Source: Photorhabdus laumondii subsp. laumondii (lineage in GTDB: Bacteria > Pseudomonadota > Gammaproteobacteria > Enterobacterales > Enterobacteriaceae). From it: a stretch of 64,000 nt of DNA. Position numbers and translations under genes: made by a program. Positions 9,657-19,507 of the stretch are shown piece after piece (position 1 is the first letter of the stretch; the number at the start of each line of letters is the position of its first letter). The DNA is taken from contig NZ_CP024901.1 of the NCBI RefSeq assembly GCF_003343245.1, positions 372,001-436,000 on the forward strand, in the 5' to 3' direction. The notes below the pieces were generated by a model. It was not told the DNA's origin and ran no database searches. It was given only the letters and a program-made list of their open reading frames with translations.

Positions 9657-10337
9657 GGGCGGTTCAGGGAAACGGACCTGGACTTTTGGCTGAGAGGGGG
9701 CATATCCCGCGTCGTCGCCGGTGTCCGGTTCAGACGGCGCCGGTTCAGTACTGGCGAGATAAACCAGCGGCGGCATCTGCACGGGTTTGGCGGCGGGCTT
9801 GGGCAGGATGCGGGTCTGTTCCAGTTTTTTGGCGGTGTTCTGGAAGAACCACAGCAGGTTTTCGACCTTCGGCAGGCGTTTCAGGTCGGACTGCTGGAGC
9901 CGGTCGACTATCAGCTGTAAGGCCCGCTCGGCCCGGTAAATCATCCGCAGGTCGCGGGCGGTGTAATCGTGCTGGCGTAAGGCGTGGCCGCAGCGGGTGT
10001 TAAACCAGTCCAGCAGGTCGGTGCGGACCGCCGGCTGCGGCGGCCACAGGTCATCCCACTGGCTGACCATCACCCCGGCCAGCAGTTCACAGCCTTCGGT
10101 AAACCCCGCCAGGCCGCTGAGCTGCATCCGGGCCAGGGTGTAGTAAATCGCGCTCTGCAAATCGACGCCGTGGGAGCGAAACAGCGTCAGGGCCAGGGAT
10201 TCGATAAGCGGCCAGTTCACCGCCGGCTGAGACGGGTGATTGATTTTGTTAATTTCTTCGCGTATGGCGGTGAACGCCGGCAGCGTCATCGGGTTGCCGC
10301 CGGCACGGATAATCAGGTTTTCAGGGCGTTCACGCAT
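9621..10337 (-). pseudogene. N-terminal fragment of VasL (ImpA_N-type T6SS protein), truncated by insertion
   Basis: Begins MRERPENLIIRAGGNPMTLPAF, the typical opening of ImpA_N/VasL proteins (a xAGGxPxTLPxF pattern), after an AGAGGAAAGG ribosome-binding site. Genuine coding runs from 10337 to 9657 (227 codons); the last few residues to the stop at 9621 are encoded by the end of the insertion sequence. A proline-rich linker (VRFPEPP) marks the breakpoint just before the membrane segment. VasL-type proteins are accessory factors in Vibrio-type clusters, thought to stabilise or terminate the sheath, so the break need not abolish secretion. Confidence 0.85.
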
Positions 10338-10406
10338 GGCTGTTCATCCTTTCCTCTGCCGCCGGCGCGGCGGACAGAGTGGGTGGCTATGTTGCAAGGC
10401 ATAAAA

Positions 10407-10438
10407 TTTGCCCTTAATACAGTTTGCCCTTAATACAG
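10407..10438. repeat. 16-bp tandem duplication at the end of tssM
   Basis: TTTGCCCTTAATACAG occurs twice back to back (10407-10422 and 10423-10438). The second copy contains the tssM stop codon and final codons; the first is a leftover beyond the stop. It is probably a simple slippage duplication. Confidence 0.85.
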
Positions 10439-13400
10439 GGTGTCAGGCAGTCTGAACTGACTGAACAGGCCGCCGGCAAACGGGTTGTCGGATTCATCCA
10501 CGTAGAGACGGTAGGTCATGTCGCCCCCGTCCACCGTGAACCGCACATCAAACGAATCCTGACGTACGTTAGTCAGTTTGCCGCTGTTAATCAGGCGCAG
10601 CTGGGCCCACGGGCCGGTGAAGCGGATGGCGCGCGGGGATTTGCCGCCGGCATCCGGTATCAGCGTGAGCTGGCTTTCCACCCCGGCCCGCATCGCGTTG
10701 GGCCAGATGAGGTGCACAATGCTGCTGCGGCCGTGGGCGTAATCGAGCAGCTGGCCGTCGAGATTGAGCAGGCTGCGGCGTTTATTGCCGGTCAGGCTGA
10801 GGGGCTCAATGGCATACTGGACCCCCAGACCGTTTTGCGGCGAGAAGAAGGTGTCGCGGATACGGTCGGCCCGTTTCAGCTGTTCCAGCACATCCGGGCG
10901 GATAAGTTGCTGGCCGTCCGCGCGGTGGGTCAGGTTGTTTTCCACAAACGGTTTCAGGTTCTGCTGATAGAAGGCATCCAGCGTGCCGCCGGGCCGGAAG
11001 AACCGCCCGAACTCACTGAGCGGCACCTCCTCCGTCGCGTCCGGGTTAAACGGATAGCGGCCGGCCAGGTAGGTCTGGTACTGTCTGACGACGGTGTCGT
11101 GCCATTCGATTTCCAGCGAACGGATGGCTTCCCGCATCACCACCCGCCAGGCCTGTTCCGCCAGTGCGCCGACCCAGCGGTTGAGCGGTGCCGGCAGGGT
11201 TTTCGCCCGCTGCTGTACGTCGAAAATCGGGTCGTCGTTATGCTGTTCAAGCCGCTGCTGAACGGCATTCAGGGCGGCTTTCCCCGGGACCGGCGCGTTC
11301 TGAATGCCCAGCAGGTAACGGTGCAGGGCCGCCAGTTGCTGATAAACCCCCTGCAGGGTGCTGTTTTTGTCCCCGGACTCCTCCAGCACCGCGGTTTCCG
11401 GCGCGAATTCCCGGTGAATACGCACCCGCAGGCGGTAATCCGGGGTATCACGTAACGGCTGCCGGGCTTTGGCCGGCAGCGTCTCGTTAATCTCCGGCAG
11501 ACGGGTGTTGTCGCTCAGGATTTGCAGGGCCCGGCTGATGGGCTGTTCGCCGCTGATGACCTGTTCAAGGGCGCTGAGGGCCTGCGGGATATCGGTGAAA
11601 TCACGAATATCCAGGTTGTTCATGGCCGCGCGCCAGGTGGCCGTGTAGTCTCCCAGGTACTGCTCAGTGATTTGTCGCTGGATTTCCTGCCGGTCCGTGT
11701 CGCTGTACTGCACGTTGTGTGACAGGTTCAGCACCCAGCTGTCCATGACGGTGAGGTCGATCAGCTGGTCGTCCTGTTTGACGAAGTAGTTGTTCAGGCC
11801 GTTTATCGTCAGGAACTGCGGGATAATCAGTTGCTTGTCATTATTGGCCATAAAGAGGCGGTCAAAGCCCGGGCCAATCTGGTCGCGCAGGTTGAGGGGC
11901 GGCGGCAGTGAATCCTGGGCTTTAATGCGCAGGTTCTGGTAGACCCGCTGATAAATCGAGAGCTGACTCAGTTCTTTCTCGGCATTGATGAGCGGCAGTT
12001 GGTAAGGTGCAAAGCGGCTGATAGCGGCCTGATCGCCCGCCTCCCGTGCGGCCCGCCAGTCGGTGTGATCCAGCGCATAGTCCAGATGCGTCAGTAACTG
12101 CGCCTGCAACGGGCGCTGGCCGTTAAACGCCTGACTCCAGCGCGCCTGCAGATAGTGTTCGACCAGTGATTTATGGCGGCCGCTGCCATCTTCCAGCATC
12201 CGCATGATACGCAGGACGGCCAGTTTTTCTTCGCTGCCTTTCGGTGCCCGGTTCAGGTCATCCAGCAGGCCGTTCATTAAGGCCGGCAGGAAGCGCTGAG
12301 ACAGCAGTTGCAGGTAGGTGTTTTCCACATACGGGCCGACCGCTGCGCCCTGATAGAGCCCCATATCCGCCAGCAGCCCTTTCTGATGGTAATCCCCGTA
12401 GGCCAGCGTGGCCTCACGCAGCGGATTGAGCAGGGGAAGCTGTAAATTGCCGAGACGGTCTTCGCCGGTGGGCGGCGGCACCGACAGGAAGATGTTGGCC
12501 TGCGCCAGGACCTCGTCACCGGCCCGGTAGTTCTGCTGATAGTAATAGTGCCAGCCGCTCCACAGGGCCAGCACCACGGCGGCACCCACGGCGGAGAAGG
12601 TCAGCAGTGTGTGGCGGTGGCGGCTTAACCACCGGCGGTTTTCAGCCGCCAGATTCGGTTCGGCCAGCAGGACCGCTTCAAACAGCGCGTGGGTGAAGTA
12701 GGGCACGGTGTCCGCCACCGGCCAGGTGGGAAAAGCCTGCGGCCCCAGATGATACTGCACGGCGGCAGACTGGGTAAACAGGTCATCCATCTGGCCGATT
12801 TGTTGAGACGAGGTGAGATAAACCCCCCGCAGGCCCGGCTGTGCCGGGCCGCTGTTGTCGAGGAGCCCCTCCAGCAGCGGCACCAGATAGCTGTGCAGCC
12901 CCTGTATCTGGCGGGTGAAGCTGAACAGCGGACTGCGCTGACTGATATCGACTTTGTTGAGCATCATGTCCGGCATGGCCGCGTTGAGCTGCTGCATCCA
13001 CTGGTGCCAGAACTGGGCCAGCTCAGTGCGCCAGCTCTGCTCATCCCGCGCATTCAGGCTAAAGGTGACGCCCAGGATCTGGGCGCGCTGCGCGCTGTCC
13101 AGCGACTGGAAAGCGGCGCTGAAACCGTGCAGCCGGTCGAGTTTGGTCAGCACCAGATAGAAAGGCAGAGGATGATGCAGAGTTAATCGCAGATCCTGCA
13201 GGCGCAGGTGAAGCGCGGCAATAACCCGTTCCCGCTGCGCTTTGTTGTCGGTCAGTAAGCGGTGAATGTCCACCGTCAGGATGATGCCGTTGAGCGGCTG
13301 GCGCTGACGGTTTTCGGTGAGCCAGACGAGCAGCGCCTGCCACAGGCGGGCGGGCAGCTGGGGTTTGCCGGTGTCCGGCGGCGATATCTGGTCGATAAGG

Positions 13401-13975
13401 AACCCGTCCGGGTCAATGATGACGGCTTTCTCCCCCAGCCAGCAGCGCAGATGCAGGGGCAGCGCCTCTTCCCCGCTCAGGGTGTCCGGGGCGGCAATGT
13501 CAGTCAGCCGGCAGCCGGCCTGAATCAGGGCGGTTTTGCCGCTGCCGGTGTTACCCATCACCAGGTACCAGGGGCGCTGGTAGAGATAATCCCGGGTCCC
13601 CAGATGGCGTTGCAGTTGCGCTTTCCAGTGATGGAGATAACGGTCCTGACGGGTGATATCGGCGCGCACCGGATCGACGGTGTTCAGTTCCCCCTCCAGC
13701 TTAAGTTTTTCAAGCTGGCGCAGGCGGCGCCAGATTTTTATCCCGATAAAACTCAGGGCCAGCAGGAGGATGATCACCGTCGCCAGCCAGCGGGCAGACA
13801 GGGTGTCCAGCGGATGCGTCTGCTTAAACTGCCAGCCGGGGCCCCACCACCAGAGCCAGATGAGGGCCAGACAGGGCAGGAGGGCCAGTATCAGCGAGGC
13901 GGTGGCTTTCAGGGGCGGCAGACGCGGCCTCGCCGGTTTTTTGATATTGTTGAGCAGCAGAGAAAGCCAGTTCAT
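10430..13975 (-). CDS. tssM: T6SS inner-membrane protein TssM (IcmF/VasK)
   Basis: 1181 residues, normal for the family. Two membrane segments lie near the N-terminus (about 25-48 and 60-82), then a cytoplasmic P-loop domain with Walker A GNTGSGKT at 141-148. A third membrane segment at about 455-475 leads into the long periplasmic part that contacts TssJ. With TssL and TssJ it forms the trans-envelope complex. The start ATG overlaps the tssA stop by 4 bases. The gene lies in the GC-rich half of the operon. The intact Walker A suggests nucleotide binding, which is missing in some homologues. Confidence 0.95.
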   Translation of the reverse strand: MNWLSLLLNNIKKPARPRLPPLKATASLILALLPCLALIWLWWWGPGWQFKQTHPLDTLSARWLATVIILLLALSFIGIKIWRRLRQLEKLKLEGELNTVDPVRADITRQDRYLHHWKAQLQRHLGTRDYLYQRPWYLVMGNTGSGKTALIQAGCRLTDIAAPDTLSGEEALPLHLRCWLGEKAVIIDPDGFLIDQISPPDTGKPQLPARLWQALLVWLTENRQRQPLNGIILTVDIHRLLTDNKAQRERVIAALHLRLQDLRLTLHHPLPFYLVLTKLDRLHGFSAAFQSLDSAQRAQILGVTFSLNARDEQSWRTELAQFWHQWMQQLNAAMPDMMLNKVDISQRSPLFSFTRQIQGLHSYLVPLLEGLLDNSGPAQPGLRGVYLTSSQQIGQMDDLFTQSAAVQYHLGPQAFPTWPVADTVPYFTHALFEAVLLAEPNLAAENRRWLSRHRHTLLTFSAVGAAVVLALWSGWHYYYQQNYRAGDEVLAQANIFLSVPPPTGEDRLGNLQLPLLNPLREATLAYGDYHQKGLLADMGLYQGAAVGPYVENTYLQLLSQRFLPALMNGLLDDLNRAPKGSEEKLAVLRIMRMLEDGSGRHKSLVEHYLQARWSQAFNGQRPLQAQLLTHLDYALDHTDWRAAREAGDQAAISRFAPYQLPLINAEKELSQLSIYQRVYQNLRIKAQDSLPPPLNLRDQIGPGFDRLFMANNDKQLIIPQFLTINGLNNYFVKQDDQLIDLTVMDSWVLNLSHNVQYSDTDRQEIQRQITEQYLGDYTATWRAAMNNLDIRDFTDIPQALSALEQVISGEQPISRALQILSDNTRLPEINETLPAKARQPLRDTPDYRLRVRIHREFAPETAVLEESGDKNSTLQGVYQQLAALHRYLLGIQNAPVPGKAALNAVQQRLEQHNDDPIFDVQQRAKTLPAPLNRWVGALAEQAWRVVMREAIRSLEIEWHDTVVRQYQTYLAGRYPFNPDATEEVPLSEFGRFFRPGGTLDAFYQQNLKPFVENNLTHRADGQQLIRPDVLEQLKRADRIRDTFFSPQNGLGVQYAIEPLSLTGNKRRSLLNLDGQLLDYAHGRSSIVHLIWPNAMRAGVESQLTLIPDAGGKSPRAIRFTGPWAQLRLINSGKLTNVRQDSFDVRFTVDGGDMTYRLYVDESDNPFAGGLFSQFRLPDTLY

Positions 13976-15405
13976 GGGTTAACGCTCCTGTTTGCGGTCG
14001 TCGCCTTGGCGGGGGCGGTCATCGGGGCTTTTTCTGCCAGGGCCGCCAGCAGGCCGGGTTCCCAGTCGGCGAGTGACAGGTGTTGTCCTGCCTGGCGCAG
14101 CTGGCGGTAATGTTGTTGTGCCAGCGCGTGCATGCCCGCCTGCTCCAGTAACTGGGCCGTCAGTAACTGACCGTAGAATTGATCCCGCGGTTCGGTCAGC
14201 TGTTGCTGATATTGCTCCGCGGCGTGGAGGGCGGCTTCCAGTCCGTGTTGCTGAAAACAGTGCCAGATGGCGTCCTGTTCCGGCGTGGAGCCGCTGCTGA
14301 CGGTGGCGGTCGCCGGGGGATGCAGCCAGTTCAGCGTGGCGTCGGAGATAAACGGGCTCATATCGGAGAAAGACAGGTTTTGCAGGACCGGCAGACGGTC
14401 AAGAAAGGCCCGGAGTTCATCGCGGATAGCGTCAGCCACGGCGTGGTAACCCAGTTTGCCGGCGGCCTGCGCCGCGAGAGCGTGTCCGTCCAGCCAGTAA
14501 GGGGCCAGGGTCAGACTCTGTTCTATCTGTTGCAGCAGGGCGTTATCCGCCGCCGGGAGTTTCGCCAGATAATCGGCGGTGCGGTCTGCCGACGTCGGTG
14601 CCAGCGGTGTTTTGCCGGTGCCATTCGCCATCGGTGCTGTGGTCAGGGTGTACCAGATAGCATAACGACGCAGACGGTAACCGACAGGGGAATCAGGCTG
14701 GCGTTCGCACAGCAGGTCAGCCACGGTCAGGAGCGTCTGTTTCCAGGCTTTTTCACCGGCACTGTCTACGGTGACATCCGGTATGGGGGGGGATGTCAGT
14801 GCTGAAGTGTTTGCCGATGGTGCTGTCGTTTCGGCCGGTTCAGCCGGCGCGGCTGCCGGTTTGGGCTGAGGTTTACGGGCATAGCGGGGGCGTAACTGGT
14901 CGATCTCTTTAGCCAGAGCCGGTTCATCGGTATGCCAGCATTGTGCCAGATGTGCCAGTGCGCCCTGCGCCTCTTCGCGCTGCGTCTCATCCGCCTGTTC
15001 GCAGAAGCCGGGTTGCGCAGCGTCAAACCGTTTAATCACCTGTTGCGCCAGGCGGCGTTTGAGCTGCGGTTTGTGTGGCCAGGCTGCCTGCCAGTAATGC
15101 GGGATGTAATCGGCTAACAGCTCCATTGCCAGGATGAGTTCAGCGGGATGACTGCCGTGTTGCAGTGTCCGCAGCAAATGAACCATCAGTCTGAAATCTT
15201 TGCTTTTTTCGCTGAACAGTTGCAGCGCCTGACGCTGGATCTCTTCAATATTCAGGCTGGAATGGGCCAGTGATCCCAGCTTAACCATCTCCCCGTCGAT
15301 ATATTCCCAGGCGGGTTCGTTTTCATCCAGCGCCCGGCTGATGAGTTCATCCGACAGGGGGGTCAGCAGGAGGCCCTGCCAGTCAAATTGTTTCCTGATA
15401 TCCAT
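13972..15405 (-). CDS. tssA: T6SS protein TssA (VasJ)
   Basis: 477 residues from the ATG at 15405; a GTG at 15414 that overlaps the vasI stop is an alternative start. The N-terminal half is an ImpA_N domain, with a run on tracking helices ending in a proline/alanine-rich linker at about 190-215. The C-terminal half is the VasJ-type helical region. TssA caps the growing sheath and primes tail assembly at the baseplate. It sits between vasI and tssM, as in Vibrio clusters. The shift from lower to high GC content in the operon occurs at about this gene's start. Confidence 0.88.
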   Translation of the reverse strand: MDIRKQFDWQGLLLTPLSDELISRALDENEPAWEYIDGEMVKLGSLAHSSLNIEEIQRQALQLFSEKSKDFRLMVHLLRTLQHGSHPAELILAMELLADYIPHYWQAAWPHKPQLKRRLAQQVIKRFDAAQPGFCEQADETQREEAQGALAHLAQCWHTDEPALAKEIDQLRPRYARKPQPKPAAAPAEPAETTAPSANTSALTSPPIPDVTVDSAGEKAWKQTLLTVADLLCERQPDSPVGYRLRRYAIWYTLTTAPMANGTGKTPLAPTSADRTADYLAKLPAADNALLQQIEQSLTLAPYWLDGHALAAQAAGKLGYHAVADAIRDELRAFLDRLPVLQNLSFSDMSPFISDATLNWLHPPATATVSSGSTPEQDAIWHCFQQHGLEAALHAAEQYQQQLTEPRDQFYGQLLTAQLLEQAGMHALAQQHYRQLRQAGQHLSLADWEPGLLAALAEKAPMTAPAKATTANRSVNP

Positions 15406-15410
15406 GGGGA

Positions 15411-16058
15411 TCACCAGCGACAGGCGGAGCGTAAAGGTTTCACCGCCTGTTCCAGTTGAGAAATGTTGAATGTCATGCGGTTTCCGTTGCCGGTTTTGAT
15501 GGTCAGGGTTTTTCCTGTCATCAGTCGTTTGAGTTCTTCAATGCCCGGCAGTCCACGGCTGGATTCCAGCAGGTAGCCGTTTTCCCGCAAGAACCAGTCA
15601 GCACTGAATTGGGTGATTTCCGTCGACATCATCACCGTGCCGCTATCTTGTGGTTTAGCCAGGGCAATTTGTATTCGGGTAATGTTATCGATACAACTCA
15701 GCATCAGGACTGGCCGGGGTGGTGGAACACCGATTGCGGGGGTGGTCAGTATGACGCGAGTCGGTAGGCTGTCAGATTGGGTGGTGATAAAACCGGTTGA
15801 ATGGTCAGTGCGTTTCATCTCCTGTTCCATTGCCTGTCTCCAGACCGGGCCGGTTTTTTCTAACGGGATAACGGCAATATTATCGACTTTATCCAATAGA
15901 CGGTCGTAGCAATCGACTCTGACCAACGGTGACGGTTCTGCCCGGCATTGCAGCAAAGCGGGTAGTGAAGGCGCTGTTGGGGTTTCCTGATCTGGCTGAG
16001 TATCAGGGGTGCCTGTCAGAGAGGCGATTAATGAACTGACCAGTAGCAGAAAATTCAT
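15411..16058 (-). CDS. vasI: T6SS-associated protein VasI (TagO)
   Basis: 215 residues. An N-terminal hydrophobic stretch (MNFLLLVSSLIASLTG) looks like a signal peptide without a lipobox. A conserved CRAE...RVDCYDRLLD segment at about 38-57 is the hallmark of the VasI/TagO family, and TWFLRENGYLLESSRGLPGIEEL-like text follows (here DWFLRENGYLLES). It is a periplasmic accessory protein of Vibrio-type T6SS. The start overlaps the upstream gene's stop by 4 bases, indicating translational coupling. Confidence 0.85.
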   Translation of the reverse strand: MNFLLLVSSLIASLTGTPDTQPDQETPTAPSLPALLQCRAEPSPLVRVDCYDRLLDKVDNIAVIPLEKTGPVWRQAMEQEMKRTDHSTGFITTQSDSLPTRVILTTPAIGVPPPRPVLMLSCIDNITRIQIALAKPQDSGTVMMSTEITQFSADWFLRENGYLLESSRGLPGIEELKRLMTGKTLTIKTGNGNRMTFNISQLEQAVKPLRSACRW

Positions 16059-16855
16059 AATTTACACCTGTATTTCGCCAGTTTGTAAGTCAGTGTCCGG
16101 GGTGCAATACCCAGGCTGGCGGCAATCTGTTTGGTGTTGTTGCCGTAAATATGCTGGCGTTGTATCAGTACTGCACATTCGAACTCTTCAAGTGCCTGAG
16201 GTAAATTGTCGATTTTGCTGTAATCGTGAGAGACGCTGGCTGAGGTTTTGTTTTCGGCTGTGGTGCTTAACGAAGCCAGCAATTCATCAAGCTGTTTTTC
16301 TTTCTGGCGCTGTGTCTGAAAAACCTGGCGGATCTGGCGTAATTGGTCACGCAGTTGTTCCAGTTCCTGCAATTTTTTCAATCGGTGTTGCATGACATGG
16401 CAGTAGATGTAAAACATGTTGCTATCGTCAGCAAAACGATGGACATCTTTGGCGAAAACAGCAATCACGCCACACGCTTGCCCGTTGCAGTTAAACAACG
16501 GAATAGCATGCAGGCCGCAGCGATGAGGGAGTTCTTCTACGAAGAGGCGAAAGTTTCGATGGTCGATACGTACCCCTTGATTGAGGGATCCCCACGTCGT
16601 GGGGGTGCCTTTGTACAAGATTTGGACCAGTGGATGGTTGATATCACCGATATTGACATCCAGTTGCAGCGCGCTTATCTGGTTTGGCGCCGGCAACCGG
16701 TAGCATTCCAGACGGTTTTCATTCACGTTAAGCAGAGAGACCAGCAAGGCATCAAAACGCTGGCGTTGGTGATTCACCTCAAGAAAGTGATGAACCAGTT
16801 GCTCGATAGAGTCATTTTCCAGTAATGCTAATGCGCTTTTCAGCCGTTGTTTCAT
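16055..16855 (-). CDS. Short VasH-like regulator lacking the AAA+ domain
   Basis: 266 residues where VasH of Vibrio has about 530. The N-terminal two-thirds (about 20-165) resembles the VasH sensor region, with a GAF-like fold around IPLFNCNGQACGVIAVF. A charged coiled-coil linker (about 165-195) follows. A Fis-type helix-turn-helix (NTKQIAASLGIAPRTLTYKL, about 238-257) closes the protein. The whole sigma54-interacting AAA+ module between them is absent: there are no Walker motifs and no GAFTGA loop. There is no frameshift and overlaps with both neighbours are clean, so this looks like a stable shortened form. It could still bind DNA but cannot activate sigma54 by the usual mechanism. Confidence 0.8.
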   Translation of the reverse strand: MKQRLKSALALLENDSIEQLVHHFLEVNHQRQRFDALLVSLLNVNENRLECYRLPAPNQISALQLDVNIGDINHPLVQILYKGTPTTWGSLNQGVRIDHRNFRLFVEELPHRCGLHAIPLFNCNGQACGVIAVFAKDVHRFADDSNMFYIYCHVMQHRLKKLQELEQLRDQLRQIRQVFQTQRQKEKQLDELLASLSTTAENKTSASVSHDYSKIDNLPQALEEFECAVLIQRQHIYGNNTKQIAASLGIAPRTLTYKLAKYRCKL

Positions 16856-19497
16856 GGTATCTCCTCAACCACCGCGTTGAACTGATGGTCGTTAACGGTG
16901 AGCTGGATAGTGCGGATCTGTTTTCCGGCCGCCATTTTTTGCAATAACAGCAGAGATAACGGTGGCAACAAAGCGCCATCAATGATCGATTCCAGCATGC
17001 GGGCGCCATTTTCAGTACGAGTTGCCCGTTGCAGTATCTCTTCAACCACCTCATCACTCAGGGTGACGTCGGCATTGAAGCGTTGACGCAATAAGTTATC
17101 GAGGCGCGCCAGTTTGCCCTGAATAATGGTTTTCAGGGTGTCGTGTCCTAACGGCAGATAAGGCACCACTTCCATTCGCGCCAGTAAGGCGGGTTTGAAG
17201 AAAGCGGCCAGTTCAGGATAAAGCCGGTCATGCATCTCTGCCGGTTTATCGGCATTATCGACGATAGTTTGATAGCCCAAATTGGACGTTAAAAAGAAGA
17301 CCACATTTTTACAGTCAATCACCCGGCCTTCCCCATCGGCCAACTCACCTTTATCGAAGGCCTGATAGAACAGGTTCAGGACATCAGGATGCGCTTTTTC
17401 CACTTCATCAAGCAGGACGACGGAATAAGGTTTCTGGCGAATAGCTTCGGTGAGTACCCCCCCTTCCCCATAGCCAACATAGCCTGGAGGTGAGCCGATC
17501 AGGCGGGAAACCGTGTGTTTTTCCTGAAATTCCGACATATTGATCGTGGTCAGATATTGACGTCCGCCAAACATCAATTCGGCAATCTGTAAAACGGTTT
17601 CGGTTTTACCGACGCCACTGGGTCCTACCAGCAAGAAGGCGCCCAATGGACGACCGGGACGGCGCAGGTCAGCTCTGGCGGTCAACAAGTGCTGATGCAG
17701 GCATTGAATAGCCAGATCCTGCCCCTTGATGCTTTGTCCCAGGTGCATGGGCAGTTCTGTCACCACGGAAAGTTCACTTTGTGACAGACGATTAAGTGGC
17801 ACGCCAGTCCATTCAGCGATAACCGTTGCAATCTGGTTTTTATCCACGTGAGGAGAAATGAGCGTTTGTTGTTGCTGTAATTGTTCCAACTGTTCATTCA
17901 GTTCAGCCAATTGTGCAATCAACTCTTCAGTTGTCATTTCGGCCGATGTTTCGCTCTGTTTTGTTTCGTTAGTGAATTCTGTTTCGTCGGTTAATAGCTG
18001 ACGGCGTAGTTCAATAATTTGCTGAACTAATTGCTGTTGTTGCTGCCAACTGGCTTCTAGTGCAGCCAATTTCTCTGTGGTTTCCTGCTGTTGTTGTCGT
18101 AGTTCATCCAGTCGATCAGTATGCTGATTGAGCCCCATGCGCTGTTCCCTCGCCAGCACGTCTGATTCCATTTGTTGCTGATGCAGTTGGTTTTTCAGGG
18201 CAGAAATTTGGCGCGGAGGTGACGTCAAGTTGATGGCCACGCGGGCGCAGGCGGTATCCAGCACATCAATGGCTTTGTCTGGCAACTGGCGTCCAGAGAG
18301 GTAACGGTCGCTTAATACCGCAGAGGCTTTTAGCGCTTCATCATCGATTAATACGCCATGAGATTGTTCATAGATTGCCCGCAGGCCACGCATAATAATG
18401 ATGGCTTCTTCCGCGGTCGGTTCGGCCACTTTAATGAGTTGAAAACGGCGGGAGAGGGCCGCATCTTTTTCGAAATATTTTTTGTATTCTCCCCAAGTGG
18501 TTGCAGCAATTGTTTTCAATTCACCCCGTGCCAGAGCGGGTTTTAGCAGGTTGGAGATATCCAGTCCGCCTTGTTGATTACCGGCGCCAATCAGGGTATG
18601 AGCTTCATCGATGAACAGAATAATCGGTACGGATGACTGATTTATTTCATTCATAATGCCTTTGAAACGTTTTTCAAATTCACCTTTTACCGCCGCACCT
18701 GCTTGTAGTGCCCCCAGATCCAGTGTCATCAATTCACTGTTATGCAGTTTTTCCGGCACTCGGTTGTCGATAATGCGCAGAGCCAACCCTTCAATGAGCG
18801 CACTTTTACCGACGCCCGCTTCACCTACCACAATCGGGTTATTTTTACGGCGACGGCAGAGAATATCGATCATTAGGTCAATTTCTTTGTCACGGCATAG
18901 AACAGGATCGAGTTTTCCCTGACGAGCTTGTTCTGTCATATTTTGAGTAAAACGGGCGAGCAAGCTATCACTCCCGGCGGCAGCTTTGTTTTGTCCGTTT
19001 TTATCGTTTTCCACAACCGGTTGTTCAGCAGAGCCCGCGGTCCATTGGGTAAAATTCTGGCGTAACAATTCGCGGTTTATGCCCGATAAAAGACGTGCGG
19101 ATTGGGGTGTCAGGTAACGTAGCGGGCTGAACAGCAAGGTCATCAGCATGACGCCGCTGCGTAATTCCTGATGTTGCATCTCAGTCGATGCTAACAGCCA
19201 GCTATCCTGTAACCACTCCACTAACATTGGAGAAAAGTTAGGATAAGCCTGAACCATTGCTTGATGGTGAGGGATCATCTGATCAAGTTGTTCTTTCAGC
19301 AAATCGCTGTCTACTTCGGCTTGATTGAAGATCGCTCTGACATCACTGAGAGGGGTGTTGATCATTTGCAACAATAGCTGTGAAACCGTGATCTCAGGTT
19401 GCTGTTGGCTGACACATTGCGCTGCCGCCGCTTCCAGAGCGTGCCGAGTCATCGGATTTAAGCGATTAACTAGTGTAGGTAGATCAATCTGAATCAT
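16852..19497 (-). CDS. clpV: T6SS AAA+ unfoldase ClpV (TssH)
   Basis: 881 residues, typical. An N-terminal Clp-repeat domain that binds the contracted sheath is followed by the first AAA+ domain, with Walker A GEAGVGKS (about 222) and Walker [16 protein letters not shown] long Q-rich coiled-coil middle domain (about 420-560) precedes the second AAA+ domain, with Walker A GPSGVGKT and Walker [15 protein letters not shown]. It recycles contracted TssB-TssC tails. The stop overlaps the downstream VasH-like start by 4 bases. Confidence 0.97.
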   Translation of the reverse strand: MIQIDLPTLVNRLNPMTRHALEAAAAQCVSQQQPEITVSQLLLQMINTPLSDVRAIFNQAEVDSDLLKEQLDQMIPHHQAMVQAYPNFSPMLVEWLQDSWLLASTEMQHQELRSGVMLMTLLFSPLRYLTPQSARLLSGINRELLRQNFTQWTAGSAEQPVVENDKNGQNKAAAGSDSLLARFTQNMTEQARQGKLDPVLCRDKEIDLMIDILCRRRKNNPIVVGEAGVGKSALIEGLALRIIDNRVPEKLHNSELMTLDLGALQAGAAVKGEFEKRFKGIMNEINQSSVPIILFIDEAHTLIGAGNQQGGLDISNLLKPALARGELKTIAATTWGEYKKYFEKDAALSRRFQLIKVAEPTAEEAIIIMRGLRAIYEQSHGVLIDDEALKASAVLSDRYLSGRQLPDKAIDVLDTACARVAINLTSPPRQISALKNQLHQQQMESDVLAREQRMGLNQHTDRLDELRQQQQETTEKLAALEASWQQQQQLVQQIIELRRQLLTDETEFTNETKQSETSAEMTTEELIAQLAELNEQLEQLQQQQTLISPHVDKNQIATVIAEWTGVPLNRLSQSELSVVTELPMHLGQSIKGQDLAIQCLHQHLLTARADLRRPGRPLGAFLLVGPSGVGKTETVLQIAELMFGGRQYLTTINMSEFQEKHTVSRLIGSPPGYVGYGEGGVLTEAIRQKPYSVVLLDEVEKAHPDVLNLFYQAFDKGELADGEGRVIDCKNVVFFLTSNLGYQTIVDNADKPAEMHDRLYPELAAFFKPALLARMEVVPYLPLGHDTLKTIIQGKLARLDNLLRQRFNADVTLSDEVVEEILQRATRTENGARMLESIIDGALLPPLSLLLLQKMAAGKQIRTIQLTVNDHQFNAVVEEIP

Positions 19498-19507
19498 CGG
19501 TTCTTTC

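Noticed and set aside
1225..14805. Many long plus-strand frames opposite the T6SS genes (for example 6348-7286, 10424-11455, 13262-14110)
   Set aside because: They lie antisense to clear, conserved T6SS genes in a GC-rich segment, where few stops occur by chance; their translations show no domains and no good ribosome-binding sites.
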